A DNA stretch of 8,402 nt from Candidatus Woykebacteria bacterium GWB1_45_5 (GCA_001816645.1 MHCO01000045.1:160-8561), one strand, 5' to 3'; positions 1 to 6,328 are shown, counted from the stretch's first letter. Program-made: numbers and translations. Notes: a model not told the origin generated them from the letters alone.

Positions 1-1
1 G

Positions 2-739
2 TTAGGAGCGGCAAAGCAGTATCTACGCTTTTTCTATAACAAAGCAGATTTGGTTTTGGCGGTGGCGCCAAAGGTAAAAGAAGAGCTACTGAAGATGGGT
101 GTTACTTCGCCGATCGAGGTTTTCCCCAACCCGGTTGACCTGAAAACTTTTAAAAAAGATGAAGTCGCCCGCAAAGCTGTTCGCGAAAGATACGGATTTA
201 GAGAAGAAGATTTCGTGGTTTTAGATGTTGGTCAGGTGCAGACAAGAAAAGGTGTTAGCGATTTTCTCTTGGTAGCGGAAAAGTTGCCAGAAATCAAATT
301 TGTTTGGATTGGAGGAAAACCCTTTGGTAAACTAACAAAGACAGAGAAAGAACTAGAAGAGAAAATTGCTAGTCCGCCAAAAAACGTTTTATTCGCCGGC
401 CAACACAAGGTGGAGGAGATGCCCCATCTATACAATCTCGCTGATTGCTTTTTCTTTCCTTCTTATCAAGAAAACGCACCGATGGCGGTAATTGAGGCAG
501 CTGCAACCTGCCTGCCTTTAGTTTTGCGTAACCTTCCCGAATACAAATTGTTGTACAAAAGTGGTTACTTAACTTCCGAAAGGGAAGATTTTACTGGTAT
601 AATAAGCAATCTGAAGAAGGATAAGGGTTTGCGAAAAAAAGCTTCAGAAGATGCCGAAATTTTATCTAGAAAATATTCTTTTGATACACAAGCTAATAAT
701 TTGATACAATTATACAAGAAAGTTATTGAGGTGTCGTGA
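2..739 (+). CDS. GT4-family glycosyltransferase, C-terminal part (5' end outside window)
   Basis: The reading frame is open from base 2 and the homology-like sequence starts at the edge, so the true start lies upstream. The internal TTG at 50 is not a convincing start. The visible 245 residues cover the end of the N-terminal Rossmann domain, the linker and the whole donor-binding domain. Visible motifs are GQVQTRKG (about residues 77-84), a sugar-nucleotide phosphate contact region, and SYQENAPMAVIEA, containing the EX7E donor-site signature (Glu157 and Glu165 of the visible part). From memory, the stretch from VGQ through FVWIGG to the EX7E most resembles the CpoA/LafB type, which adds a second hexose to monoglucosyl-diacylglycerol at the cytoplasmic membrane face. 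The next gene resembles the enzyme making that acceptor, which supports this reading. GT4 membership is secure; the substrate is inferred. Confidence 0.85.
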   Translation, partial: LGAAKQYLRFFYNKADLVLAVAPKVKEELLKMGVTSPIEVFPNPVDLKTFKKDEVARKAVRERYGFREEDFVVLDVGQVQTRKGVSDFLLVAEKLPEIKFVWIGGKPFGKLTKTEKELEEKIASPPKNVLFAGQHKVEEMPHLYNLADCFFFPSYQENAPMAVIEAAATCLPLVLRNLPEYKLLYKSGYLTSEREDFTGIISNLKKDKGLRKKASEDAEILSRKYSFDTQANNLIQLYKKVIEVS

Positions 740-2001
740 AAATTGGCTTTTTTACTGATGGATATTTACCACAGCCAAATGGTGTTGCGACTTCAGTCGC
801 TGCTAGTGCAAAGGCGTTGCGAGATAGAGGTCACAATGTCTACATCGTTGCTCCAAAGGAACCAGGCTACAAAGATCTGGAAGCAGGGGTTTTTCGCCTG
901 ACTTCAATAAAAGTCTCTAATCGACCGCCAGTTCGCCTTTCCCTTAGTTTGCCCGAAAAACCATTGAGAGAGGTTCTAAAAATCGACTTCGATATTATCC
1001 ACGGTCATGACGGTGGAACTTCGACTCTGTTGGGTTGGGAAATCGCTAAGTTAAAAAACATTCCCTTTGTTGGCACCTACCACACTTTATGGAATCGCTA
1101 TACCCACTACATCTTGAAAGGGAAATTAATTAGACCAAAAGTAATGGAAGTTGCTAGCCGAGTTTTTGCTAGCCTTTGTGACTACTTGGTCGTGCCAACA
1201 AAAAGAGTTAAAGAAGAACTTTTAACTTACGGCGTGAGAAAACCAATCGTGGTTATCCCAAGCGGTCTAGACTTATCTTTATTTAAAGCTGCTCCAAAAG
1301 GTTTCCTGCGAAAAAAGTTTGGGTTGGGAGCGAAGAAGAAAATTTTACTTTACGTTGGACGTTTGGGTCAGGAAAAGTCAATTGACTTTCTATTGGAGGT
1401 CTTCAAGGAAATATTTGAAAAAGAGAAAGACGTCTACCTAGTCTTGATCGGCGATGGCCCGGAAAGAAAAAACCTAGAACAACTTGCTAAAAAATTAAAG
1501 ATTGCGGACGAAACCATTTTTACTGGTTTTATCGATTCAAAGAAAATTCCAAAAGTTTATGCAGACGGCGATATTTTTGTTTATTCCTCTAAAACAGAAA
1601 CCCAAGGCTTGGTGGTAGTTGAGGCGCTTGTCTCTGGATTACCGGTTGTGGCACTAAACGATCCAGCTTTTCAAGGGGTAGTGGAAAATGGAAAAAACGG
1701 ATTTTTAGTTAGTGAAAACTCTGCAGAGTTCGCCAATAAAATCAGACAGCTCTTGGCTGATAAGGAGCTCCGTGATAAATTTTCAAGCACTGCAAAGCTG
1801 GCGGCGAAAAAGTTCTCGGCTAAAGAAACAGCCGAAAAACTCGAGCTGCTTTATCAAAAAGTGATTGCGGAGCACCGAGCGAAAAAATTCGTTAAGTTTA
1901 GAACAAAAATAGCGGATCTAAGAAGTTTTTTTGACCTGACAGAGAGGATGAATAAACTCAAGAATATAATCAGTTCCTACAGTCAAATGAAAGGATTTTA
2001 A
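736..2001 (+). CDS. GT4 glycosyltransferase, probable 1,2-diacylglycerol 3-glucosyltransferase
   Basis: A 421-residue protein with a GTG start that overlaps the upstream stop in a GTGA junction. GAGG at 728-731 serves as Shine-Dalgarno, and the N-terminus MKIGFFTDGYLPQPNGVATS is the usual first strand and glycine loop of GT4 enzymes. GTYHTLWNRYTHYILKGK (residues 113-130) and the following LIRPKVM match, from memory, the acceptor region of monoglucosyl-diacylglycerol synthases (streptococcal and Acholeplasma type). The donor site carries EX7E at Glu288 and Glu296 (TETQGLVVVEAL). Such enzymes move glucose from UDP-glucose to diacylglycerol as peripheral proteins of the inner membrane face. A basic C-terminal extension (about 380-421, rich in Lys/Arg with spaced hydrophobics) could be an amphipathic membrane-binding tail. 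GT4 fold is near certain; lipid acceptor is a good inference; other PimB-like acceptors remain possible. Confidence 0.88.
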   Translation: MKIGFFTDGYLPQPNGVATSVAASAKALRDRGHNVYIVAPKEPGYKDLEAGVFRLTSIKVSNRPPVRLSLSLPEKPLREVLKIDFDIIHGHDGGTSTLLGWEIAKLKNIPFVGTYHTLWNRYTHYILKGKLIRPKVMEVASRVFASLCDYLVVPTKRVKEELLTYGVRKPIVVIPSGLDLSLFKAAPKGFLRKKFGLGAKKKILLYVGRLGQEKSIDFLLEVFKEIFEKEKDVYLVLIGDGPERKNLEQLAKKLKIADETIFTGFIDSKKIPKVYADGDIFVYSSKTETQGLVVVEALVSGLPVVALNDPAFQGVVENGKNGFLVSENSAEFANKIRQLLADKELRDKFSSTAKLAAKKFSAKETAEKLELLYQKVIAEHRAKKFVKFRTKIADLRSFFDLTERMNKLKNIISSYSQMKGF

Positions 2002-2004
2002 GAA

Positions 2005-2814
2005 ATGGTTAATATTTTAGACGGGAGAAAAATCGCTGGCCAAATCAGAGCAGAACTCAAAGAAAAAGTCGCTAAACTTGACAAGAAGCCAAGTTTGGCG
2101 GTGATTTTAGTCGGGGATAACCCAGCGTCAGCAATTTATGTTCGGGAAAAAATGAAAGCAGCGGTAGAAATCGGGGCAAAGTTTCGCTTGCTAAAAAGAA
2201 AAGCTAACACTAGTCAAAGAGCGCTTGAAAGAATAATCCAAGATCTAAATCGAAATGCGTCAATTACTGGAATTTTGGTCCAAAAACCGCTTCCCCCTCA
2301 CATTGATGATGAGGAAATCGATTGTTTAGTTGATCCAGCTAAAGATGTTGACGGTTTAAACCCAATTTCTCCCTTTATTCCTTCAACAGCCCTTGGAGTT
2401 TTTGAACTACTTTCCCGCTACGCAATTAAAGTTGAAGGGAAAAAAGTGGTAGTGGTTGGCCGGAGTAAGCTAGTTGGCTTGCCGACGGCTTTGGAGTTTG
2501 TAAAGCGAAACGCGACGGTGACGATTTGCCACTCAAAAACTGCCAATTTAGCCGCAGAAACCAAACAAGCCGATATTTTAGTCGTGGCAGCTGGAAAGCC
2601 AAGATTAATCAAGAGAAATATGGTCAAACCAGGCGCAGTCGTAATCGATGTTGGAATAAATCGCGACAGAGAGACCCACAAATTAGTTGGCGATGTGGAT
2701 TTTGAAAATGTAAAAAAAGTCGCTGGCTATGTCACCCCCGTCCCTGGCGGAGTAGGGCCAATGACCGTCGCCGCTCTTATGAGCAATCTAGTCCAAGCTT
2801 CTTCCCAAAAGTGA
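2005..2814 (+). CDS. folD: FolD bifunctional methylene-THF dehydrogenase / methenyl-THF cyclohydrolase
   Basis: A 269-residue cytoplasmic enzyme that interconverts 5,10-methylene-, 5,10-methenyl- and 10-formyl-tetrahydrofolate with NADP(H), feeding purine and formyl-Met synthesis. It has the family signatures in order: ASAIYVREKMKAAVEIG with Tyr45 and Lys49 of the catalytic YxxxK; GILVQKPLP with Gln93 (usual form QLPLP, here QK); PAKDVDGLNP (113-117 KDVDG); the nucleotide-binding VVGRSKLVGLP (150-160, where many homologues have GKP); and the C-terminal PGGVGPMTVAALMSN. Length is a little under the usual 280-290. The ATG is preceded by AAAGGA at 1990-1995 with 9-base spacing. The gene starts 3 bases after the glycosyltransferase stop, so it is probably in the same operon although unrelated metabolically. 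No clear terminator follows it. Confidence 0.97.
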   Translation: MVNILDGRKIAGQIRAELKEKVAKLDKKPSLAVILVGDNPASAIYVREKMKAAVEIGAKFRLLKRKANTSQRALERIIQDLNRNASITGILVQKPLPPHIDDEEIDCLVDPAKDVDGLNPISPFIPSTALGVFELLSRYAIKVEGKKVVVVGRSKLVGLPTALEFVKRNATVTICHSKTANLAAETKQADILVVAAGKPRLIKRNMVKPGAVVIDVGINRDRETHKLVGDVDFENVKKVAGYVTPVPGGVGPMTVAALMSNLVQASSQK

Positions 2815-2834
2815 GTTGACAAATCAAGTCAAAC

Positions 2835-2863
2835 TTGACAAGCAAAGAAAAAAGTGATACGAC
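2835..2863 (+). promoter_or_regulatory. Putative promoter for the downstream structured RNA
   Basis: A perfect -35 TTGACA (2835-2840), a 17-base spacer and a weak -10 TACGAC (2858-2863) preceded by an extended -10 TG (TGA, 2855-2857). Transcription would start near 2870-2871, exactly where the closing stem of the structured region begins. A second TTGACA lies at 2816-2821, and TCAAGT/ACTTGA (2824-2829 and 2833-2838) makes a 6-bp inverted repeat with a 3-base loop over the -35 that could be an operator. Read from sequence only. Confidence 0.5.
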
Positions 2864-2870
2864 TAAAATT

Positions 2871-3066
2871 GCGGGAATGGGGTCTTTAGTGGACTTGACC
2901 TCCAGGGCGTGCTAACCTCCGTCCTCTCGCCAGAGCCGGCCTGCGGGCTTTTGTTCCTTGGAGAGGGATCACCCAGCGGTTGTGGAGACTGTCGGCGGGA
3001 TAGTCAAACCAACTGCTGTCCTTAACTAGGAGCGGAGTTCAAAAGGTCGGAGCTGAAGTTCCCCGC
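2871..3066 (+). ncRNA. Candidate structured non-coding RNA of unknown class (5' domain)
   Basis: No convincing gene is present, but this about 196-nt stretch folds by hand into a closed structure. The ends pair: GCGGGAA (2871-2877) with 3059-3066, one bulged C. Hairpin 1 is GGGGTC (2879-2884) with GACC.CC (2897-2903). A junction helix pairs AA.CTCCG (2914-2921, one bulged C) with CGGAGTT (3033-3039). It encloses three hairpins: CCTCTC/GAGAGG (2923-2928, 2961-2966) with an inner AGAGCC/GGCTTT stem; CAGCGGTTG/CAACTGCTG (2974-2982, 3010-3018, one G-U) capped by GACTGTC/GATAGTC (2987-2993, 2999-3005, one G-U) with loop GGCGG; and TCCT/AGGA (3019-3022, 3028-3031). I found no RNase P, tmRNA, 6S or SRP signature. 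It could be an independent RNA, or the 5' domain of a longer RNA ending near 3258. Confidence 0.5.
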
Positions 3067-3142
3067 CTGTTCCTTTAGACGTTAACATAATGACAAAAGA
3101 AGAGAAGGGAGAGTGTTTGCAGGTAGATACTATGTCCCCGCC

Positions 3143-3258
3143 AAGGGCTCACGGAAGAGACCAAGGCTTCTCCCCGCTTCTCCCCGCCACCAGAAGCAAG
3201 GAAGCCGCGGTCTCAAGGCTGCTTCGACAGTCTGTTCCGTGAGCCCCTTCCTTTTTCC
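3143..3258 (+). terminator. Branched inverted repeat with U-rich tail (3' RNA domain or terminator)
   Basis: A perfect 12-bp stem, GGGCTCACGGAA (3145-3156) with TTCCGTGAGCCC (3235-3246), closes a three-way junction. Arm 1 is GAGACC/GGTCTC (3157-3162, 3209-3214), then GGCTTC/GAAGCC (3165-3170, 3201-3206), then GCTTCT/AGAAGC (3176-3181, 3192-3197) with loop CCCCGCCACC. Arm 2 is GGCTG/CAGTC (3217-3221, 3228-3232, one G-U) with loop CTTCGA. On the plus strand it runs into TTCCTTTTTCC (3248-3258), as a rho-independent terminator would; the minus strand has no such tract, so the transcript is probably plus-strand. It is far larger than a usual terminator, so it may be the 3' domain of the RNA starting at about 2871. 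Confidence 0.55.
3166..3185 (+). repeat. Perfect 10-bp tandem duplication inside the branched hairpin
   Basis: GCTTCTCCCC occurs twice back to back. Each copy brings a GCTTC that can pair with either of two GAAGC sequences (3193-3197 and 3201-3205), and a third GCTTC occurs at 3221-3225, so the arm could adopt alternative registers. It may come from slippage or have a functional switching role; the sequence alone does not say. Confidence 0.85.
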
Positions 3259-3299
3259 TTAACACTAAATAACTTCTTAACTATTTTCTTTTGTGTTAA
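3259..3299. repeat. 7-bp inverted repeat flanking the promoter spacer
   Basis: TTAACAC (3259-3265) and GTGTTAA (3293-3299) are perfect inverse complements 27 bases apart. The right half overlaps the proposed -10 of the promoter at 3274-3302, a placement that would suit a repressor operator. The region is AT-rich, so a chance match is possible. Confidence 0.3.
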
Positions 3300-3302
3300 A
3301 AT
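3274..3302 (+). promoter_or_regulatory. Putative promoter of the DUF5678-like gene pair
   Basis: An extended -10, TGTTAAAAT (hexamer TAAAAT at 3297-3302), follows a weak -35-like TTCTTA (3274-3279) at 17 bases. It lies just after the U-rich end of the branched hairpin and about 45 bases before the gene start, giving a short leader. This suggests the small genes are transcribed separately from the upstream RNA. Confidence 0.45.
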
Positions 3303-3347
3303 TTTACTGAAAAAAAAGAGGAGAAAGTTGGTTAAGGAGGGGGTGAC

Positions 3348-3668
3348 ATGATGCGATCGGCTAAGTTGCAGCGGCTTGAGCTTGAAGAGGGCCAACTCAA
3401 ACAAGAGCAGAAGGCGCAGTTAGAAGCCTTTCAACAGGCTCAAGCGAATCTCAAGTGGTTTATTGAGCACCACGGGCAGCTCCAAGACCAATACCCAAAC
3501 CGCTTAGTGGCCGTCTACAAAGGCAAGGTGGTCGCAACAGCCCGCCTGAAGGATTTCCTTGCACTCTTGAGACGCTTGGACCGAAAAGGGATCCCAAGAT
3601 CCGCTGTTCTCTTCGAGTTCATTTACGCTAAAGGCGAAGAACCAAACCTTATTTTTGCTGCAGCGTGA
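3348..3668 (+). CDS. DUF5678-like small protein
   Basis: A 106-residue protein with a very strong Shine-Dalgarno (AAGGAGG, 3334-3340) 7 bases before the first of two adjacent ATGs. It has no signal peptide or membrane segment. Residues about 4-37 are rich in Glu/Gln/Lys/Leu and probably form an amphipathic helix or short coiled coil. Residues 37-94 have the layout of DUF5678: WF, then YPN, then LVAVYKGKVVA (a beta pair), a helix ending in RKGI (79-82), and a final strand SAVLFEFI (85-92). DUF5678 proteins are uncharacterised. The next gene is a diverged relative whose translation is probably coupled to this one, since the Shine-Dalgarno of the second overlaps the stop of the first. The family match is by pattern only. 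Confidence 0.75.
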   Translation: MMRSAKLQRLELEEGQLKQEQKAQLEAFQQAQANLKWFIEHHGQLQDQYPNRLVAVYKGKVVATARLKDFLALLRRLDRKGIPRSAVLFEFIYAKGEEPNLIFAAA

Positions 3669-3673
3669 GGAGG
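3668..3673 (+). promoter_or_regulatory. Shine-Dalgarno that decides the start of the second small gene
   Basis: AGGAGG overlaps the TGA stop (3666-3668) of the upstream gene and lies 9 bases before the ATG at 3683. It favours that ATG over the GTG at 3665, which would read through the site and has no Shine-Dalgarno of its own. Confidence 0.75.
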
Positions 3674-3682
3674 TTGAAGTCA

Positions 3683-3998
3683 ATGGATTCTCCCGACCAA
3701 CGAACCGAACAAATACTTAGGGAGATAATGGCAGCGGAAGGAGGGCCGGAGCAGTACGGCAAGAATCACGAGCAATACAAACTGGACCGAAGGATGCTCA
3801 GCCGCCTTCTTCCAGAACTTGCACGGAAAGGTCGCCGCCGCTGGGTGGCTGTTTTCAAAGAGAAGGTCCGTTGGGAGAAGCAGGACTAGCGATGGGCTGA
3901 TCAAGCTCTTGAAGAGGAAAGGTATCGACCCGGCTCATGTAGCAATGGGACTTGCCGATCCGGAGCGAAAGCGACGCATCGTACGCCTAGCTGCTTGA
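3683..3998 (+). pseudogene. Second DUF5678-like gene, split by a +1 frameshift near 3887
   Basis: The zero frame from ATG 3683 gives 68 residues and stops at TAG 3887-3889, just after RRRWVAVFKEKVRWEKQD. The frame one base later continues at once with DGLIKLLKRKGIDPAHVAMG and runs to TGA 3996-3998. Joined (for example by skipping T3887) they give 104 residues, close to the 106 of the upstream gene, with matching parts in order: WVAVFKEKV against LVAVYKGKV, a Leu-rich helix, KRKGIDPAHVAM against DRKGIPRSAVLF. The second half has no start codon near its beginning. So one ancestral DUF5678-like gene is interrupted by a mutation, a sequencing error or, less likely, programmed frameshifting. Slipping tRNA-Asp from GAC to ACU would pair poorly. 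It ends 8 bases from the convergent clpB stop. Confidence 0.7.
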
Positions 3999-4006
3999 TA
4001 TCGGCG

Positions 4007-6166
4007 TTATGAGACCTTGAACTCGACTCTGCCGTTTTTGAGGCTAGCATTAACACTATTGCTGGCCTCAACCTTTTTCTCGACAATTAACATTGCTAGC
4101 TCATCCAAAATCTTGTCCTGGATTACTCGTTTCAGTGGTCGAGCACCGAAGAGAGGGTCAAAGCCTTCTTTTGCAATTTGCTCTTCGAGTTTTTTGCCAA
4201 CCTTCAAAGTTATACCCTTTTCTTTGAGTTGTTTGATTACCTTTTCTAACTGTAAAGCGGTGATTTGAGCGATTTCTTTTTCACCTAAAGAGTTGAAGAA
4301 AACAACTTCATCAATTCGATTCAAAAATTCTGGTCGAAATGTATGCCGCACTAGGGTCATTAACTCTTCTTTCATTATCGATGGTGTCTTCCCTTCGTAT
4401 TTCTGAATTAACTCGCTCCCCAGGTTGGAAGTCATAATGATTACAGTGTTCTTAAAATCAACAGTTCTTCCTCGTCCATCAGTTAATCTACCGTCATCTA
4501 GCACTTGAAGAAGGAGATTGAAAATATCGCTGTGCGCTTTTTCAATTTCATCAAAAAGAATCACCGCGTAAGGGCGCCGACGCACACTTTCTGTTAACTG
4601 ACCACCTTCTTCGTAACCAACGTAGCCTGGGGGAGCACCAATTAGTCGGGCGACTGTGTGCTGCTCCATATACTCGCTCATATCAAGCCGAACCAGCGCC
4701 CGCTCATCATTAAACAAAAATTCAGCAAGGCTTCTCGCTAACTCTGTTTTACCTACACCGGTTGGTCCTAAAAATATGAAACTACCAATTGGTTTGGTTT
4801 CAGCTGAAATTCCAGCCCGGTGGCGACGAATGGCATCAGCCACGGCCTTAACTGCTTCATTCTGGTCTATCATACGAGTGTGAATTTCTTCTTCCATGTG
4901 AGAAAGTTTAGTGCTTTCCGATTCCATTAGTCTTGCGACTGGAATTCCCGTCCAGCGAGCCACGACCCCAGCTACGTCTTCTTCAGTTACTTCTTCTCGC
5001 AAGAGTGCAGAACGGCCGTTGGTAACCTCGTGTAGCTTTTTATTAGTTTCTTTAATTTTCTTTTCAAGCTCTGGAATTTTGCCGTATTTTATTTCAGCGG
5101 CTTTGTTTAAATCAGCTTCTCTTTCTGCTTGCTCTAGTGCAATCTTTGAACGCTCTAGATCAGAACTAGCAGTTCGTAGTTCGTTGATAACTTCTTTTTC
5201 CTTTTTCCATTGTCCTTCCAGACTATTAAATTTTTTCTTTTCCGTTTCAATCTCAGTCTCAAGATTTTTGAGTCGTTCCTTGCTCGCGGGGTCTTTTTCT
5301 TTCTTTAAAGCTTCCCGCTCAATTTCAAGTTGTAAAATGTGGCGTTTGAGAGCGTCAAGTTCGGCTGGCATGCTTTCAACTTCCATTTTCAAAGCCGCTG
5401 TTGCTTCATCAATCAGATCGACTGCTTTATCAGGGAGAAATCGACCAGAAATGTAGCGTGCGGACAGCGTTGCGGCGGCAATAATTGCTGCATCGGTAAT
5501 TCTAACTCCGTGGTGGACTTCGTAACGTTGTTTAAGGCCGCGCAAAATTGCAATTGTGTCTTCTATGCTTGGCTCCTCAACAAAGATTGGTTGGAATCGC
5601 CGCTCAAAAGCAGGGTCTTTTTCAATAAACTCGCGGTATTCTTTGAGCGTTGTTGCACCGATCGTGTGCAGTTCGCCACGGGCGAGAGCGGGTTTCAAAA
5701 TATTAGCCGCATCGACTGCACCTTCTGCACTACCAGCACCAACAACAATATGAAGCTCGTCAATAAATATGATGTATTTTCCTTCAGATTTTTCAACTTC
5801 TTTTAAAACTGCTTTTAGTCTTTCCTCAAATTCACCGCGAAACATCGCTCCAGCGACCAAAGCAGCCATATCAAGTTGGATTAATTCTTTATTTTTTAAT
5901 GTATCCGGTACATCGCCAGAAACCATCCGTTGGGCTAGCCCTTCAACAATCGCCGTTTTCCCGACACCAGCCTCACCAATCAAAACTGGATTATTTTTTG
6001 TTCGGCGGGAAAGAACCTGCATGCAGCGGCGAATTTCGCCGTCTCGACCGATTACCGGGTCTAATTTTCCGCCTTTTGCTAGGGAAGTAAGATTCCTACC
6101 GTAGGTTTCTAACGGCTTGTCCGATACCTTAAAGGGTTGAAATTGTTCTGGTTGTGTTCCATTCAT
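4007..6166 (-). CDS. clpB: ClpB-type AAA+ disaggregase lacking the N-domain
   Basis: A 719-residue cytoplasmic hexameric chaperone that, with DnaK, threads aggregated proteins through its pore. AAA-1: Walker A GEAGVGKT (64-71), pore loop [12 protein letters not shown] (105-116, aromatic Phe109), Walker B IIFIDE (132-137), arginine-finger region FERRF (187-191). A coiled-coil middle domain at about 260-385 identifies ClpB rather than ClpA or ClpC. AAA-2: Walker A GPTGVGKT (467-474), pore loop GYVG (514-517), Walker B VILFDE (535-540), sensor-1 TSN (579-581), Arg617 in FLNRIDE, sensor-2 GARPLKR (674-680). All catalytic motifs are intact. Full-length ClpB is about 860 residues; here the N-domain of about 150 is absent, and an in-frame TGA (6187-6185) rules out an upstream extension. 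There is no Shine-Dalgarno before the ATG. No terminator is seen downstream. Confidence 0.97.
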   Translation of the reverse strand: MNGTQPEQFQPFKVSDKPLETYGRNLTSLAKGGKLDPVIGRDGEIRRCMQVLSRRTKNNPVLIGEAGVGKTAIVEGLAQRMVSGDVPDTLKNKELIQLDMAALVAGAMFRGEFEERLKAVLKEVEKSEGKYIIFIDELHIVVGAGSAEGAVDAANILKPALARGELHTIGATTLKEYREFIEKDPAFERRFQPIFVEEPSIEDTIAILRGLKQRYEVHHGVRITDAAIIAAATLSARYISGRFLPDKAVDLIDEATAALKMEVESMPAELDALKRHILQLEIEREALKKEKDPASKERLKNLETEIETEKKKFNSLEGQWKKEKEVINELRTASSDLERSKIALEQAEREADLNKAAEIKYGKIPELEKKIKETNKKLHEVTNGRSALLREEVTEEDVAGVVARWTGIPVARLMESESTKLSHMEEEIHTRMIDQNEAVKAVADAIRRHRAGISAETKPIGSFIFLGPTGVGKTELARSLAEFLFNDERALVRLDMSEYMEQHTVARLIGAPPGYVGYEEGGQLTESVRRRPYAVILFDEIEKAHSDIFNLLLQVLDDGRLTDGRGRTVDFKNTVIIMTSNLGSELIQKYEGKTPSIMKEELMTLVRHTFRPEFLNRIDEVVFFNSLGEKEIAQITALQLEKVIKQLKEKGITLKVGKKLEEQIAKEGFDPLFGARPLKRVIQDKILDELAMLIVEKKVEASNSVNASLKNGRVEFKVS

Positions 6167-6237
6167 AAGTTTAGTTATAAGATCTCAGATGTAAGCTCTA
6201 AGATTGTGAAGTATAGCTTAAAACTTACCACATAGAA

Positions 6238-6266
6238 CTTATAACACAAATCATTAGCACTTTCAA
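6238..6266 (-). promoter_or_regulatory. clpB promoter, sigma-70 type
   Basis: On the minus strand, -35 TTGAAA (6266-6261, 5 of 6 to consensus), a 17-base spacer and -10 TATAAG (6243-6238, 5 of 6) preceded by an extended TGT. Transcription would start near 6231, giving a leader of about 65 bases. The leader contains a 6-bp inverted repeat, TAAGCT/AGCTTA (6192-6197, 6215-6220). A second -10-like TATAAC (6179-6174) sits 7 bases before the ATG, but its -35 is poor. Confidence 0.7.
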
Positions 6267-6280
6267 TAGGTTTCTGCTAA
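6254..6280. promoter_or_regulatory. Degenerate CIRCE operator over the clpB -35 region
   Basis: TTAGCACTT, 9 bases, TTCTGCTAA. The CIRCE consensus is TTAGCACTC, 9 bases, GAGTGCTAA. The geometry is exact; the left arm matches 8 of 9 and the right arm 6 of 9, with the outer TTAGCA/TGCTAA perfectly inverted. It covers the whole -35 and part of the spacer of the clpB promoter, where the HrcA repressor would block transcription until heat shock. Known CIRCE sites control groE and dnaK operons and, in some bacteria, clp genes. hrcA is not in the window. Confidence 0.65.
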
Positions 6281-6299
6281 CTTTTATGTCCCATAAAAC

Positions 6300-6328
6300 T
6301 TGACAAGAGGGTTAAAAAGGGGTATATA
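6300..6328 (+). promoter_or_regulatory. Promoter of the exported-protein operon
   Basis: A perfect -35 TTGACA (6300-6305), a 17-base spacer and -10-like TATATA (6323-6328). Transcription would begin near 6335, about 100 bases before the first gene. It is divergent from the clpB promoter and starts 20 bases from the CIRCE-like site, so HrcA could in principle affect both. Confidence 0.6.

Noticed and set aside
50..52. TTG at 50 as the start of the first glycosyltransferase
   Set aside because: The upstream frame is open to the window edge and encodes family-like sequence, and there is no Shine-Dalgarno.
3090..3242. 50-codon reading frame through the branched hairpin
   Set aside because: It has no Shine-Dalgarno, its composition follows the inverted repeats, and the product looks like no protein. 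The RNA structure explains the sequence better.
3143..3250. SRP RNA on the minus strand (GAAGCAGCC at 3226-3218)
   Set aside because: The tetraloop, the asymmetric loop and the remaining conserved bases are absent. The match is only to a short piece, and the T-tract points to the plus strand.
2871..3258. RNase P RNA or tmRNA, suggested by the length of about 385 nt
   Set aside because: The RNase P core near GAGGAAAGTCC is missing, and there is no tRNA-like end or tag reading frame for tmRNA.
3880..3892. prfB-like programmed frameshift
   Set aside because: The slip GAC to ACT would give poor tRNA re-pairing, and only a weak purine stretch precedes the stop. Mutation or sequence error is simpler, though not excluded.
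4911..5456. 181-codon open frame antisense to clpB
   Set aside because: It is a Ser-rich shadow of the ClpB middle domain, with no ribosome site; clpB is certain.
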